A stretch of 64,000 bases of DNA from Paracoccus onubensis (GCF_003591515.1 NZ_QZCG01000011.1:62001-126000); one strand, 5' to 3'. Positions 1 to 9,735 are shown, counted from the stretch's first letter. The notes: generated by a model from the letters alone, not told the origin. A program made the numbers and translations.

Positions 1-701
1 GGCACGATGGCGTAAAGGATGATCGCGATGCCATAAAGCTTCGGCTCGGTCACCGAAAACAGGAAGATCAGCGGGATCAGGTAGACGAAGGGCGGCAGCG
101 TCTGAAGCATGTCGAGAATGGGGATGACGATCCGTTGCAGCCGGTCGCTGCGGGACATGGCAATGCCGATGGGCACGCCGATCAGCACGCAGATGAAGGC
201 ACAGACGAAGATGATCGCCAATGTCTGCATCGCCGCATCGTAATGATCGACCAGGGCAAGCAGCGCAAGCGACATGGCCACGAAACCCACGATCCGCCAT
301 GACCGGCTGACCAGCCAGACAAGGGCCAGCAGCAGCGGCATCATGATCCACCAGGGCGTATTGGTCATGACCGCAAGGCTTTCGCGCAGCATCCAGCTAA
401 GCGGTTGGGTGACCGGATCGACCACCACCCGCAGCGCGTCACGGATGGACAGGAACCCCCGTTCAAGTCCCAGCGTCAGATCGCGGGTTTCCGGAATCGC
501 TGCGCAGGCATCGTGAAGCGTATCGAGCGACGGAAAAGGCAGATCCCAAAGTGATCCGCCGTCACCGCCGCCCCCGGATTCACCCCGGCTGCGGGCAAGC
601 AGCTCTTGCATGGACATGGGGGCGCTGCCACCACCTCCGTCGCCGCCGCCGCACCATTCGCGCAAACCAAGCGCATCAATTACACCGTCATAAGTTGCCA
701 T
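1..701 (-). CDS. proW: Glycine betaine/proline-type ABC transporter permease (partial)
   Basis: This reading frame runs off the left edge, so only about 233 N-terminal residues are visible. It starts at ATG 699-701. It has a Gly/Ser-rich hydrophilic N-terminal extension, then hydrophobic segments and the beginning of a BPD_transp_1 permease domain, including the stretch LQTLPPFVYLIPLIF typical of ProW/OpuAB. In this family the protein is the inner-membrane channel of a compatible-solute importer. It lies 96 nt downstream of the binding-protein gene, separated by a strong stem-loop. The ATPase gene is expected beyond the left edge. The family is clear; the exact substrate (glycine betaine, proline betaine or choline) cannot be read from the sequence. 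Confidence 0.85.
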   Translation of the reverse strand, partial: MATYDGVIDALGLREWCGGGDGGGGSAPMSMQELLARSRGESGGGGDGGSLWDLPFPSLDTLHDACAAIPETRDLTLGLERGFLSIRDALRVVVDPVTQPLSWMLRESLAVMTNTPWWIMMPLLLALVWLVSRSWRIVGFVAMSLALLALVDHYDAAMQTLAIIFVCAFICVLIGVPIGIAMSRSDRLQRIVIPILDMLQTLPPFVYLIPLIFLFSVTEPKLYGIAIILYAIV

Positions 702-742
702 GGCTATTCCGGACAGCATGCCCGCCTGTTTTCGGAACCCGG

Positions 743-774
743 AAAGGACAACGCCGGATCCGGCGCCGTCCTTT
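743..774 (-). terminator. Intercistronic stem-loop between proX and proW
   Basis: AAAGGAC (743-749) pairs with GTCCTTT (768-774) around an inner palindrome CGCCGGATCCGGCG (752-765). It lies between the binding-protein and permease genes. A likely role is 3'-end stabilisation or partial termination that keeps binding-protein mRNA in excess, as is common in ABC operons. This role is inferred from position and structure only. Confidence 0.55.
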
Positions 775-797
775 GCAGGGTTCGGGTTGTCATCGAC

Positions 798-1787
798 TTA
801 TTGCTGAAGCAACTCGGACAGGTTTTCACGTGCCGTATCCGACAGCCAGCCCTGCCATTCATCGGGATTCTCGGTAAGGTAATGCACCGCAACCTCTTCC
901 GCGGTGGCGGAATTGTCATCCTGCCACGCCAGCAACGCGCTCATGATGTCTGTCTTGATCGTCATCTTGCGGAAAAACTCGGTCTCTTCCGGGTTGCTGT
1001 CCACGAAATCCGCGGTGGCCGCCGTCAGGATCGGAGCCGCGGTAAATTCCGACACTTCCGGGTTTTCGGCATTCGGGTTTTGCAGATTGGCAGCTTTCTC
1101 TTCGTCATACTCGCCCAGTTTCACCTGCGTCATGTCGTATTTGCCAAGCGGCACGGTCGGTCCCCAGTAATAACCGAACCAGGGTTCGCCATCGGTCACC
1201 GCAGAACCCATCGAGGAGGCCAGCGTTTCGCCCGATCCGTGATTGAACACCTCGATGCCAGAGCTTTCCAGATCAAGCGCGCGGATCAGGTTGTCGCTGA
1301 CCACCCGGCATCCCCAGCCATCGGGACAGTTGTTGAAGCGATTGCCGACCAGTTCGGGATTTTCCATGATGCCTTCGATAGTGGTCAGTTCGGGATGTTC
1401 CTCGGCCAGCGCGGTCGGAATCCACCAGCCTTCCGTCCCGCCCGGATCAAGAACATCGGCAAGGGGCACCAGCGTGCCCGCATCCACCAGCTTGTCATAA
1501 GCTTCCCCGGCGGAATTCGGCCACAGATCGGTCACGATATCCGGCTCGCCATTTTCTGCGACCGAGGTCATCGCGGGAATGGTATCGGATTTCACCAGCG
1601 AAACATTGCAGCCATAACCTTGCTCCAGAAGGAACTTGGCGACTTCCGTAATGACTTCGGCTGATGCCCAGTTCATTTGCGCGATTGAAACGTCACCGCA
1701 CTGGCTTTCGCCTTCCTGTGCATTCGCGGGCAGCGAAAACAGGCAGCCGGCTGCGGCAAGCGCAGCGATAGAAGTTATCCTGAACAT
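798..1787 (-). CDS. proX: Glycine betaine/proline-type ABC transporter substrate-binding protein
   Basis: The protein has 329 residues from ATG 1785-1787, which gives a clean signal peptide (MFRITSIAALAAAGCLFSLPANAQ); a 44-residue-longer frame upstream is not needed. The mature part is an OpuAC-type periplasmic binding domain with several Trp/Tyr residues (MNWASAEV, DLWPNSAGEAYDKL, WFGYYWGP) of the kind that build the aromatic cage for quaternary amines. It is the first gene of an operon with the permease downstream. An 18-nt inverted repeat about 120 nt upstream could be its operator. The family is secure; the ligand is inferred. Confidence 0.9.
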   Translation of the reverse strand: MFRITSIAALAAAGCLFSLPANAQEGESQCGDVSIAQMNWASAEVITEVAKFLLEQGYGCNVSLVKSDTIPAMTSVAENGEPDIVTDLWPNSAGEAYDKLVDAGTLVPLADVLDPGGTEGWWIPTALAEEHPELTTIEGIMENPELVGNRFNNCPDGWGCRVVSDNLIRALDLESSGIEVFNHGSGETLASSMGSAVTDGEPWFGYYWGPTVPLGKYDMTQVKLGEYDEEKAANLQNPNAENPEVSEFTAAPILTAATADFVDSNPEETEFFRKMTIKTDIMSALLAWQDDNSATAEEVAVHYLTENPDEWQGWLSDTARENLSELLQQ

Positions 1788-1905
1788 GGTGTGTCCTTCA
1801 CTCTTATGGGTCGGAAAGGCCGGATACGGGATTTCCCGGGAATCCGGTCGGTGAATGATAACGGAATTGGAAACGCACGCGGCGGCACGACAATCCGCCA
1901 TGTGA

Positions 1906-1923
1906 AAGCGTGTTGACACGCTT
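1906..1923. promoter_or_regulatory. 18-nt inverted repeat upstream of proX
   Basis: AAGCGTGT-TG-ACACGCTT is a perfect 8-bp inverted repeat with a 2-nt centre. It lies in the 345-nt gap between the divergent proX and DMT-exporter genes, about 120 nt from the proX start. Its size and symmetry fit a dimeric repressor operator. The cognate regulator is not in the window. Confidence 0.4.
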
Positions 1924-2027
1924 GAGAGCTGTTATGTTCCCTCTCAGCCATTGTAATCTGGCTAGCATGAGGCCGACGAAAAAGCAACCTGAACGGCGCC
2001 CGGAAACCCCGCAATTTCTTCGCTGCC

Positions 2028-2055
2028 TTGTTGCAATTATCTGATTCAATATAGT
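2028..2055 (+). promoter_or_regulatory. Candidate sigma-70 promoter of the DMT exporter
   Basis: TTGTTG (2028-2033), a 16-nt spacer and TATAGT (2050-2055) lie 77 nt upstream of the start at 2133, in the AT-richer part of the gap 1788-2132. Apart from this site and the inverted repeat at 1906-1923, I see nothing else in the gap. Confidence 0.3.
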
Positions 2056-2132
2056 ATTTCCGAACACTCGCGGAACAGGGCTGACTTCGGGGCCGGATTT
2101 GCCCCTTCTTGCGCGTTTACCCGGAGGGATGA

Positions 2133-3023
2133 ATGACCGATCAAAGCGATACCCGTCAGGGGATGCTGGCCATGATTGCCGCCATGGGACTTCTGCCGAT
2201 CGGCGATGCGATCGCAAAGCTGCTGACCGGCGTCGCCTCGCCCTTCGATGTGACGGTCTGGCGGATCGGGATGCAGGCGCTGTTTTTCGTACCGATCGTC
2301 CTTGTCATGCGGCACCGGCTGAAAGGACCGCTGCTGTCATGGACCGCACTGGTCTCGGGGGCGCTGTTCGCGGCGGTGATGATCTGCCTTGTCAGTGCAT
2401 TTCAGAAGATGCCGATCGCCACGGCCATCGCGATCTTCTTCATCGAACCGCTGCTTCTGACGCTGCTGGCATGGCCGTTTCTGAACGAACGTCCCGGCCC
2501 GCGCCGCATTGCGGCGGTTGTCGTCGGGCTGATCGGCGCGCTGATCGTCATTCGTCCGAATTTCACCATATTCGGGCCGGTCGCGCTGTTTCCGGTCGGC
2601 GCGGCAATCGCCTATGCATTGAACATGATCTTGCTGCGCCGTGCCAGCCGCACCAGGTCCGCGCTTACATTGCAGATCGGCGCGACCTTCTGCGCCGCCA
2701 TCGGGATGCTGATCCTTGACGCCGGCAGCATTATCCTTGGGCGCGACACGGTATCGATCTTCGAATTGCCGGGCTGGGTGTTCCCGGCATTGATCTGCGC
2801 GGGCGCAATGCTGTCACTGACCTTCCTGCTGATCACCCATGCGTTCAGCAGGGTCGAGGCCGGTCTGCTGGCACCGTTCCAATATCTGGAGATCGTGGGC
2901 GCCACCATCGTCGGCTTCGCGGTTTTCGGGGATTTTCCGGATGCGCTCACATGGCTTGGTACCGCGATCATCCTTGCGGCGGGGATCTATGTTTTCCACC
3001 GCGAGCGGATGACCGGCACATGA
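2133..3023 (+). CDS. DMT superfamily (EamA) transporter
   Basis: This 296-residue, highly hydrophobic protein has about ten predicted membrane segments arranged as two EamA repeats; the second begins near residue 150. Proteins of this family export or import small metabolites across the inner membrane, and the substrate cannot be deduced. A GGAGG Shine-Dalgarno sequence precedes the ATG by a few bases. The gene stands alone, divergent from proX, and is followed by a GC-rich palindrome at 3028-3043. Confidence 0.85.
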   Translation: MTDQSDTRQGMLAMIAAMGLLPIGDAIAKLLTGVASPFDVTVWRIGMQALFFVPIVLVMRHRLKGPLLSWTALVSGALFAAVMICLVSAFQKMPIATAIAIFFIEPLLLTLLAWPFLNERPGPRRIAAVVVGLIGALIVIRPNFTIFGPVALFPVGAAIAYALNMILLRRASRTRSALTLQIGATFCAAIGMLILDAGSIILGRDTVSIFELPGWVFPALICAGAMLSLTFLLITHAFSRVEAGLLAPFQYLEIVGATIVGFAVFGDFPDALTWLGTAIILAAGIYVFHRERMTGT

Positions 3024-3027
3024 GCTG

Positions 3028-3043
3028 CCCGGCCGCGGCCGGG
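3028..3043. terminator. GC palindrome after the DMT exporter
   Basis: CCCGGCCGCGGCCGGG is a perfect palindrome five bases after the stop codon. It has no T-run, so it is a possible but weak terminator between this gene and the convergent fusion gene. Confidence 0.4.
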
Positions 3044-3100
3044 TGTTGCGCAATTTCGTAGGCTTCCTGAAGCGATAACCTCAAGCCCGGACCATGCCCT

Positions 3101-4846
3101 TCACTCACCCTGCCCGGTCGCGGCGCGATATTCGCCGAGGATCATGGATAATTGCATGCGCCTGCCCGCCGGATCGGCAAGAATCATGCATAAATCCCGC
3201 GCGGCGCGGGACATCTTCCTGCATTCATCGGGGTGATGCCGCGCCCAGTCTAGCTTCTCTTCCAGATCCGCGGCGCCCCAGTCCAGCGGGATGTAATGCT
3301 CCCACGGGCGGAAGACGCCGGAATGGTACAGCTCCCAGCCATCTTCCTCTTTCAGGACGACCGAATGGCTGTTGGCGTGCAACAGGAATTCATCCGATCC
3401 CGGCACGCCCCCAAGCGAAACGATATAGCGATAGTCGAAGGGCGAGCCGTGCTCTTTGCCGATCGCCTGAAACTGGTCCAGCTCGGTCCGTTCCAGCGCT
3501 TTGCGCACCCGGCCCCGGGGATTGAAAATGATATCCACAAGCTCGGATCCCGCGCAACTCTCGATGAACCCAAGCCTTGCGCTGTCGGCAAGATCGCTTT
3601 TGCCGGCCCTGAATCGTGGGGAATCGTATTGCGAACCGACAAGCCTGTCGATCGCGCCCGAGACCGGTCTTGACAGATCGGGTCCCTCTTCCCCTCGGGC
3701 ATAGCCCGTAAGGTCGCCGGACCAGACAGCGTGATCAAGCTTGTTTTGGAACGGTTTTTCCTTGCGCGGAACGATACCCGGCAACCCGCCGCTTCCCAGC
3801 CGGTGCAGCCAGGGCATCGGCCAGAGAAATACATTCTTGACCCCGGCCCGACGGCTGGGGGCAAGGATCGGCGTGGCGGCGGCATGACCCTTTACCGCCC
3901 CCGCAAGGCAGTTCAGGCGCATATCCAGCCAGTATTCGCCGTGATCGGCGATCTGCGCGATATCGTTCACGGCGGCGGCGGCGGGCCGCAACGCGGGGAA
4001 GGCCGGGTCGGCATGATAGCGGCCATCGTCATCGCGGATGATCGGCACCAATTCGGAATCGGGCGCTCGGATTTCGCCGCTTTCGACGTTGAAGCGGACA
4101 GGCATCCGCAAGCGGGGCGAAAAGCCACCGGCGGCATGGCTGATGCTTGCGGGGGCACAGAACGCGGATAACCGGGCCGCCACGTCCTTTCGCACGGGCT
4201 CCGTGACCATATCCGAAGGCTCGGGCGCGGTCAGCATTTCGCCAAGCCGGGGAAGATAGGCTTCCCGCTTCTTGCGCACCCGTTTTCCTACAGGCTCGGG
4301 GCAATGCTTCAGATCGAACCACGGCGACAGCGCGTCGTAATAATCGGCAGGCGCGGCATCGTCGATATTCATCTCGATGAATTCGGGGCGCCCGCCGAAA
4401 TAGGCCCGGCACTCCCGCAGATGGCGCTTCCAGTCGTCCTTCCAGATATCGGCCAGATCGCCAATGGAGACGCCAAGTATCTGCGCACAGGCCCGCGCAT
4501 AGCCGCCGCCGCGATGCATATAGCGGCTGATGATCCAGTCTTCCACGTTGCGGGTATTCAGCAGAAAGACCGAATCGGGAAAATGGCTGTCGAGATATTC
4601 ATATTCCTTGAACGCCTCGATGATCGGCATGTTCATGAACCGTACCGATTCCATATCGGTAAAGGCGGTCACGCTGTCGGCCCATTTCTGCAAGGGCTTC
4701 CTGCCGGTCAGTTTCGAATAGGCGATATCCTCGGCCAATTCGCCTTCCAGCCAATGCACGACCGGAATGTCATTCATCTCGAACAGCCGCGCGATGAACG
4801 TCGTGCCGCATTTGTTGAAACCGATCTGAAAGAACTTGGGAGCCAT
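3101..4846 (-). CDS. Sulfotransferase - glycosyltransferase family 90 (CAP10/LpsA-like) fusion
   Basis: One continuous 581-residue frame appears to hold two catalytic domains. Residues 1 to about 200 look like a PAPS-dependent sulfotransferase: a PSB-loop-like GFNKCGTTFIARLF at 9-22 and a 3'-phosphate-binding-like stretch NTRNVEDWIISRYM at 97-110. Residues from about 250 to the end resemble GT90 (CAP10/LpsA) enzymes: VWSGDLTG at 374-381, SGVFRPWEHYIPLDW at 509-523, then DLEEKLDWARHHPDE. GT90 enzymes transfer sugars such as xylose or glucose onto surface glycans, so the protein may both glycosylate and sulfate an extracellular polysaccharide or LPS. There is no signal peptide, so it is probably cytoplasmic. 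The gene stands alone. Domain calls are from motifs only. Confidence 0.7.
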   Translation of the reverse strand: MAPKFFQIGFNKCGTTFIARLFEMNDIPVVHWLEGELAEDIAYSKLTGRKPLQKWADSVTAFTDMESVRFMNMPIIEAFKEYEYLDSHFPDSVFLLNTRNVEDWIISRYMHRGGGYARACAQILGVSIGDLADIWKDDWKRHLRECRAYFGGRPEFIEMNIDDAAPADYYDALSPWFDLKHCPEPVGKRVRKKREAYLPRLGEMLTAPEPSDMVTEPVRKDVAARLSAFCAPASISHAAGGFSPRLRMPVRFNVESGEIRAPDSELVPIIRDDDGRYHADPAFPALRPAAAAVNDIAQIADHGEYWLDMRLNCLAGAVKGHAAATPILAPSRRAGVKNVFLWPMPWLHRLGSGGLPGIVPRKEKPFQNKLDHAVWSGDLTGYARGEEGPDLSRPVSGAIDRLVGSQYDSPRFRAGKSDLADSARLGFIESCAGSELVDIIFNPRGRVRKALERTELDQFQAIGKEHGSPFDYRYIVSLGGVPGSDEFLLHANSHSVVLKEEDGWELYHSGVFRPWEHYIPLDWGAADLEEKLDWARHHPDECRKMSRAARDLCMILADPAGRRMQLSMILGEYRAATGQGE

Positions 4847-4905
4847 GATTACGATCTGTCTGATACGGACGCATTCGAAACAGGTTGTGGGTCAGGCCCG
4901 CCCTC

Positions 4906-4933
4906 TTGTCAACAGAACGCGACGGGCTGTTAT
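4906..4933 (+). promoter_or_regulatory. Candidate promoter of the gcv leader
   Basis: TTGTCA (4906-4911), 16 nt and TGTTAT (4928-4933) lie about 60 nt before the first riboswitch aptamer. A second possibility is TTGCAT (4960-4965), 17 nt and TAGCAA (4983-4988). The choice between them is uncertain. Confidence 0.3.
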
Positions 4934-4990
4934 CGGCACGGAGACATCAGACAAAAGTCTTGCATTGCTGCCTTGTCACGGATAGCAAGC

Positions 4991-5175
4991 CAGACATGGA
5001 ATTCGGGAGAATCCGGCCCCGCGCCGGTGCCGAAGGAGCAGCCGCCCCGGCGAACTCTCAGGCAAAAGGACCGTTTTCCGTTGTGAATTCTGGAGAGTGG
5101 CCGTCAGGCCCGCCGAAGGGATAACGATCTCAGGCGCCCGGAACCAGGCTGACTGGACCCGGGCAAGGACAGAGG
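4991..5175 (+). ncRNA. Tandem glycine riboswitch of the gcv operon
   Basis: Two successive glycine-aptamer cores are visible in the 5' leader of gcvT. Aptamer 1 (about 4995-5073) has GGGAGA, GCCGAAGGAGCAGCC and ACTCTCAGGCAAAAGGACC. Aptamer 2 (about 5085-5175) has GGAGAG, CGCCGAAGGGATAACGATC, TCTCAGG and a closing GGACAGAGGG. This arrangement is the established cooperative glycine riboswitch found upstream of glycine-cleavage operons. A terminator-like expression platform follows at 5177-5215. Boundaries are approximate because they were drawn by eye. Confidence 0.9.
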
Positions 5176-5176
5176 G

Positions 5177-5215
5177 GGCATCGACAGACGGGTACAGACC
5201 CGTTTTAACGATGCC
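5177..5215 (+). terminator. Expression-platform hairpin of the glycine riboswitch
   Basis: An inner stem ACGGGT (5188-5193)/ACCCGT (5198-5203) with loop ACAG is followed by TTT. It sits inside an outer stem GGCATCG (5177-5183)/CGATGCC (5209-5215). The inner hairpin plus T-run looks like an intrinsic terminator that glycine binding would need to prevent. The switching mechanism is inferred. Confidence 0.5.
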
Positions 5216-5244
5216 GGCCTGCCGGCGGATGACAGGGGGATCGT

Positions 5245-6369
5245 ATGACCAATGAACTGCGCCGGACCGGGCTTCACGGGCTGCATCTTGAACATGGCGC
5301 CCGGATGGTGCCCTTTGCCGGCTGGGAAATGCCCGTGCAATACAAGATGGGCGTCATGGCCGAGCATCTGCACACGCGCGCCCGCGCCGGGCTGTTCGAT
5401 GTCAGCCATATGGGACAGGTGCTGGTCCATCCGCGTGACGGCAAGCTGGAAACCGCCGCGCTTGCGCTGGAGCGTCTGATCCCCGCGGCGGTTCTGGGAC
5501 TTCCCGAAGGGCGTCAGCGTTACGGGTTGTTCACGAATGATCAGGGCGGAATTCTGGACGATCTGATGTTCGCCAATCGTGGCGATCACTATCTGCTGGT
5601 CGTCAATGCCGCCTGCGCGGAACAGGATATCGCGCATCTGCAAGGGCTGGACGATGTCGAGATTCGCCCGGTCACGGATCGCGGGCTGATTGCGCTTCAG
5701 GGGCCGGAGGCCGTCACCGTGCTGGCACGGATGATCCCCGAAACCTCTGAAATGAAATTCATGGACAGCCGCATCCTTGACTGGGGTGGCATAGAGGTCT
5801 GGGTATCGAGGTCGGGCTATACCGGCGAGGACGGGTTCGAGATCTCGGTGCCCGATGACTCGCTGAGGGAGTTCGCCGAGGCTGCGTTGGCCTTCGAAGA
5901 AGTCGCCCCCATCGGACTGGGTGCCCGCGACAGCCTGCGGCTGGAGGCCGGGATGCCGCTTTACGGTCACGATATGGACGAAACCGTCACCCCTGCCGAG
6001 GCAGGTCTGGCATGGTCGATCCAGAAAACCCGCCGCAACGGGGGCGAACGCGAAGGCGGCTTTCCCGGTGCCGCGCGGATCCTGGCGGAACTGGAATCCG
6101 GCCCCGCCTCCACCCGCCGCGGGCTGCGCCCGGAAGGTCGCGCCCCGATCCGCGAGGGCGTCGAAATCTTTGCCGCGGAAAGCGGGGGCGATGCGATCGG
6201 CATCGTGAGTTCGGGCGGATTCGGCCCTTCGGTCGGGGAACCTGTCGCCATGGCCCGGCTTGATCCCGACATTCCCGACGGCGCAACGGTCTATGCGGAA
6301 TTGCGCGGCAAGCGCATCGCCGTGACCGTGACCGCTCTGCCCTTCGTCACCCCATCCTATAAACGCTGA
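5245..6369 (+). CDS. gcvT: Glycine cleavage system T protein (aminomethyltransferase)
   Basis: The 374-residue protein is the usual GcvT length. It transfers the methylene group from aminomethyl-lipoyl GcvH to tetrahydrofolate and releases ammonia. The N-terminal [10 protein letters not shown] and LFDVSHMGQ motifs and the [20 protein letters not shown] stretch are characteristic of folate-binding GCV_T domains. It is the first gene of the operon, with ATG 20-30 nt after the riboswitch platform. It is followed after 10 nt by gcvH. Confidence 0.97.
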   Translation: MTNELRRTGLHGLHLEHGARMVPFAGWEMPVQYKMGVMAEHLHTRARAGLFDVSHMGQVLVHPRDGKLETAALALERLIPAAVLGLPEGRQRYGLFTNDQGGILDDLMFANRGDHYLLVVNAACAEQDIAHLQGLDDVEIRPVTDRGLIALQGPEAVTVLARMIPETSEMKFMDSRILDWGGIEVWVSRSGYTGEDGFEISVPDDSLREFAEAALAFEEVAPIGLGARDSLRLEAGMPLYGHDMDETVTPAEAGLAWSIQKTRRNGGEREGGFPGAARILAELESGPASTRRGLRPEGRAPIREGVEIFAAESGGDAIGIVSSGGFGPSVGEPVAMARLDPDIPDGATVYAELRGKRIAVTVTALPFVTPSYKR

Positions 6370-6379
6370 GGAGCACCCC

Positions 6380-6739
6380 ATGCTGAAATATACAGAAGAT
6401 CACGAATGGCTGCGCGCCGATGGTGACGAGATCACCGTTGGCATCACCAGCCACGCAAGCGAACAGCTTGGCGATGTCGTGTTCATCGAACTGCCCGAAG
6501 AGGGCCGCGAGGTCGAGGCGGGCGAAGAGATCGTCGTGATCGAATCGGTCAAGGCTGCCTCCGACATCACCGCGCCGGTCGCGGGCGTCGTTACCGCCGT
6601 GAATGGCGATCTGGCCGATAATCCGGGAAATGTGAATGATGACCCGATGGCGGCATGGTTCTTTCGGATCAAACCCGCCGGGGATAACCCGCTGGATGGG
6701 TTCATGGATGAAGCCGCTTATAACGAGCTGATCGGGTAA
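6380..6739 (+). CDS. gcvH: Glycine cleavage system H protein
   Basis: This 119-residue lipoyl-carrier protein shuttles the aminomethyl group between GcvP, GcvT and the L protein. The lipoylated lysine is K58 in the motif ESVKAASD. Start, length and the N-terminal YTEDHEWLR match the family. A GGAG ribosome-binding site precedes the ATG. The 155-nt spacer to gcvP holds copy 1 of the dispersed repeat. Confidence 0.97.
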   Translation: MLKYTEDHEWLRADGDEITVGITSHASEQLGDVVFIELPEEGREVEAGEEIVVIESVKAASDITAPVAGVVTAVNGDLADNPGNVNDDPMAAWFFRIKPAGDNPLDGFMDEAAYNELIG

Positions 6740-6763
6740 GGTCTTGCCGGGCCTTGCCCGGCG

Positions 6764-6851
6764 GCAGCCGGGGCTCTGCCCGTCGCCGGCAGGTCTCTTG
6801 AACCAGTGGCGCGACCCGCCGGCGACCCCGAGGTATTTGGACAAAGAAGAA
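6764..6851 (+). repeat. Dispersed intergenic repeat, copy 1 (long form)
   Basis: The element has a GCCGGGG...CCCG lead-in. Then comes a hairpin with arms TCGCCGGC (6783-6790) and GCCGGCGA (6818-6825) enclosing TTGAACCAGTGGCGCGACC, followed by CCCCGAGGTATTTGG and ACAAAGAAGAA. It lies between gcvH and gcvP. It matches copies at 9795 and 59556 (long form) and shares its tail with copies at 21381, 27413 and 36007. Confidence 0.8.
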
Positions 6852-6894
6852 ATGATGAGCGGATTCGCTCTGGGAATATGCAAGAGGGCGACAT

Positions 6895-9735
6895 ATGAGC
6901 CGTTGGATTCCGATCGATTACAATCCTGATGATTTTGCGAACCGGCGCCATATCGGGCCTTCGCCGGCCGAGATGGCCGGGATGCTGAAGGCGGTGGGGG
7001 CGGACAGCCTTGAGGTGCTGATCGACCAGACCGTGCCGAAGGCGATCCGGCAGGCCGAGCCGCTGGACTGGCCGGCGCTGTCCGAAGCCGGTCTGCTGGC
7101 GCGGATGGAACAGGTTGCCGCGAAGAACAAGGTCATGACCAGCCTGATCGGGCAGGGTTATTATGGCACGGTGACCCCGCCGGCCATTCAGCGGAATATT
7201 CTTGAAAATCCGGCATGGTACACTGCCTATACGCCCTATCAGCCCGAGATCGCCCAGGGACGGCTTGAGGCTTTGCTGAATTTTCAGACCATGGTCGCCG
7301 ATCTGACCGGGCTGCCGGTCGCCAATGCCTCGCTTCTAGATGAGGCGACGGCGGCGGCCGAGGCCATGGCGATGGCAAAGCGGCAGGCGAAATCCAAGTC
7401 GGACGGGTTCTTCGTCAGCAGGGATCTGCATCCGCAGACCATTGCCGTGATCGAGACGCGGGCGGCGCCTTTGGGGATTCGGGTAATCCGGGGCGCGGCA
7501 GAGGATCTGGATCCGTCGCAGGTTTTCGGGGCGATTTTCCAGTATCCCGGCACCTATGGTCATATCCGCGACCTGAGCGCCGATTGCGCCGCTTTGCACG
7601 AGGCCGGGGCGCTGGCGATCGTGGCAACCGATTTGCTGGCGCTTTGCCTCTTGCGCGAGCCGGGCGCGATGGGGGCGGATATTGCCGTTGGCTCATCCCA
7701 GCGGTTCGGGGTGCCGATGGGGTATGGCGGGCCACATGCCGGTTTCATGTCCTGCCGCGGCGAGTTGAAACGGGCCATGCCGGGGCGGATTGTTGGCGTG
7801 TCGGTGGATGCCAAGGGAAACAAGGCCTACCGTCTGGCATTGCAGACCCGCGAACAGCATATCCGCCGCGAGAAGGCGACTTCGAATGTCTGCACCGCGC
7901 AGGCTTTGCTGGCCGTAATGGCATCCTTCTATGCCGTGTTTCATGGGCCGGAGGGCTTGCGGGCCATCGCGCAGCGGGTGCATCTGAATGCCGTCACGGT
8001 GGCCAATGCGTTGCGCGCTGCCGGGGCCGAGGTCGCGCCTGATGCGTATTTCGACACGATCACCGTGCGGGTGGGCGTCGGGCAGGCCGGGATTCTTGCC
8101 GCCGCCGAGCAACGCGGGATCAATCTGCGCAGGGTCGGGCGCGACCGTGTCGGGATCTCGATCGACGAGACGACCGATGCCGATGTGATCACGCGGCTTC
8201 TGGATGCATTCGGGATCGATGAGCCTGCGGAGGCCGGGACTGTTCCGGCAATCCCATGGGAATTGCTGCGTGAAAGCGATTATCTGACCCATCCGGTCTT
8301 TCATATGAACCGGGCCGAGTCCGAGATGATGCGCTATATGCGCCGCCTGTCGGACCGGGATCTGGCGCTTGACCGGGCGATGATCCCGCTGGGCTCCTGC
8401 ACCATGAAGCTGAACGCCGCCGCCGAGATGATGCCGATCACATGGCCGGAATTTGGGGCGCTGCATCCCTTTGCCCCGCGCTATCAGGCCGCAGGCTATG
8501 CCGAGGCGATCGAGGATCTGGAGCAGAAGCTGTGCCAGATCACCGGCTATGACGCTTTTTCCATGCAACCGAATAGCGGTGCGCAGGGCGAATATGCCGG
8601 GCTGTTGACGATTCAGGCCTATCACAAGGCGAATGGCGACGGGCAGCGGGATATCTGCCTGATCCCGGTTTCCGCGCATGGCACCAATCCCGCAAGCGCG
8701 CAGATGGCCGGGATGAAGGTCGTTGTGGTGAAATCCGCGCCCAATGGCGATATCGACCTTGAGGATTTTGCGGATAAAGCCGCCAAGGCGGGCGATAAGC
8801 TGGCGGCTGTGATGATCACCTACCCCTCGACCCATGGCGTGTTCGAGGACACGGTGCGCGAGGTCTGCGACATCACCCACAAGCATGGCGGGCAGGTCTA
8901 TATCGACGGCGCGAATATGAACGCGCTGGTCGGGCTGGTGCAGCCGGGTGAGATCGGCGGCGATGTCAGCCACCTCAACCTGCACAAGACCTTCGCCATC
9001 CCGCATGGCGGTGGCGGCCCCGGCATGGGACCGATCGGGGTGCGGGCGCATCTGGCCCCCTATCTGCCCGGCGACCCGCGCGAGGATGGTTCGGGCGCGG
9101 TGAGTGCGGCGCCTTGGGGTTCGGCTTCGATCCTGCTGATTTCATGGGCCTATTGCCTGATGATGGGTGGCGAGGGGCTGACACAGGCGACGCGCGTGGC
9201 GATCCTGAACGCGAATTACATCGCCAGCCGCCTGTCGAGCGCCTATCCGATCCTGTTCATGGGCAATCGGGGTCGCGTGGCGCATGAATGCATTCTGGAC
9301 ACCCGGCCTTTCGCTGAACATGGCGTGACCGTGGACGATATCGCCAAGCGTCTGATCGATAATGGTTTTCATGCGCCCACGATGAGCTGGCCGGTGGCCG
9401 GAACCCTGATGGTCGAGCCGACCGAAAGCGAAACCAAGGCCGAGATCGACCGTTTCATCACCGCGCTTCTGGCGATCCGGGACGAGATCACCGACATTGC
9501 CGAAAGCCGTGTGGCTGTCGAAGAAAGCCCGCTGCGCTTTGCCCCCCATACGGTCGAGGATCTGGTGGCCGAATGGGACCGGCCCTATAGCCGCGAGCAA
9601 GGCTGTTTTCCTCCGGGCGCGTTCCGGGTGGACAAATACTGGCCGCCGGTCGGGCGGGTCGACAATGTGTTCGGGGACCGGAACCTTGTCTGCACCTGTC
9701 CGCCGCTGGAAAGCTATGCCGAGGCGGCGGAGTAA
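6895..9735 (+). CDS. gcvP: Glycine dehydrogenase (decarboxylating), P protein
   Basis: The protein has 946 residues, the single-chain form of the PLP-dependent P protein, which decarboxylates glycine and loads the aminomethyl group onto GcvH lipoate. The PLP lysine is K698 in [16 protein letters not shown], and the glycine-rich loop follows. The N-terminal half has the usual FANRHIGPS and GYYGT motifs. A GAGGG ribosome-binding site lies just before ATG 6895. It is the third gene of the riboswitch-controlled gcvTHP operon; the L protein gene is not here. Confidence 0.97.
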   Translation: MSRWIPIDYNPDDFANRRHIGPSPAEMAGMLKAVGADSLEVLIDQTVPKAIRQAEPLDWPALSEAGLLARMEQVAAKNKVMTSLIGQGYYGTVTPPAIQRNILENPAWYTAYTPYQPEIAQGRLEALLNFQTMVADLTGLPVANASLLDEATAAAEAMAMAKRQAKSKSDGFFVSRDLHPQTIAVIETRAAPLGIRVIRGAAEDLDPSQVFGAIFQYPGTYGHIRDLSADCAALHEAGALAIVATDLLALCLLREPGAMGADIAVGSSQRFGVPMGYGGPHAGFMSCRGELKRAMPGRIVGVSVDAKGNKAYRLALQTREQHIRREKATSNVCTAQALLAVMASFYAVFHGPEGLRAIAQRVHLNAVTVANALRAAGAEVAPDAYFDTITVRVGVGQAGILAAAEQRGINLRRVGRDRVGISIDETTDADVITRLLDAFGIDEPAEAGTVPAIPWELLRESDYLTHPVFHMNRAESEMMRYMRRLSDRDLALDRAMIPLGSCTMKLNAAAEMMPITWPEFGALHPFAPRYQAAGYAEAIEDLEQKLCQITGYDAFSMQPNSGAQGEYAGLLTIQAYHKANGDGQRDICLIPVSAHGTNPASAQMAGMKVVVVKSAPNGDIDLEDFADKAAKAGDKLAAVMITYPSTHGVFEDTVREVCDITHKHGGQVYIDGANMNALVGLVQPGEIGGDVSHLNLHKTFAIPHGGGGPGMGPIGVRAHLAPYLPGDPREDGSGAVSAAPWGSASILLISWAYCLMMGGEGLTQATRVAILNANYIASRLSSAYPILFMGNRGRVAHECILDTRPFAEHGVTVDDIAKRLIDNGFHAPTMSWPVAGTLMVEPTESETKAEIDRFITALLAIRDEITDIAESRVAVEESPLRFAPHTVEDLVAEWDRPYSREQGCFPPGAFRVDKYWPPVGRVDNVFGDRNLVCTCPPLESYAEAAE

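Noticed and set aside
604-701. Different start for the permease within the Gly-rich segment (Met-Ser-Met near 617)
   Set aside because: Possible, but ATG 699-701 is the longer in-frame start and nothing decides clearly. The longer version was reported.
7693-9051. 452-codon open frame antisense to gcvP
   Set aside because: Opposite-strand shadow of a conserved PLP enzyme; no start context or motifs of its own.
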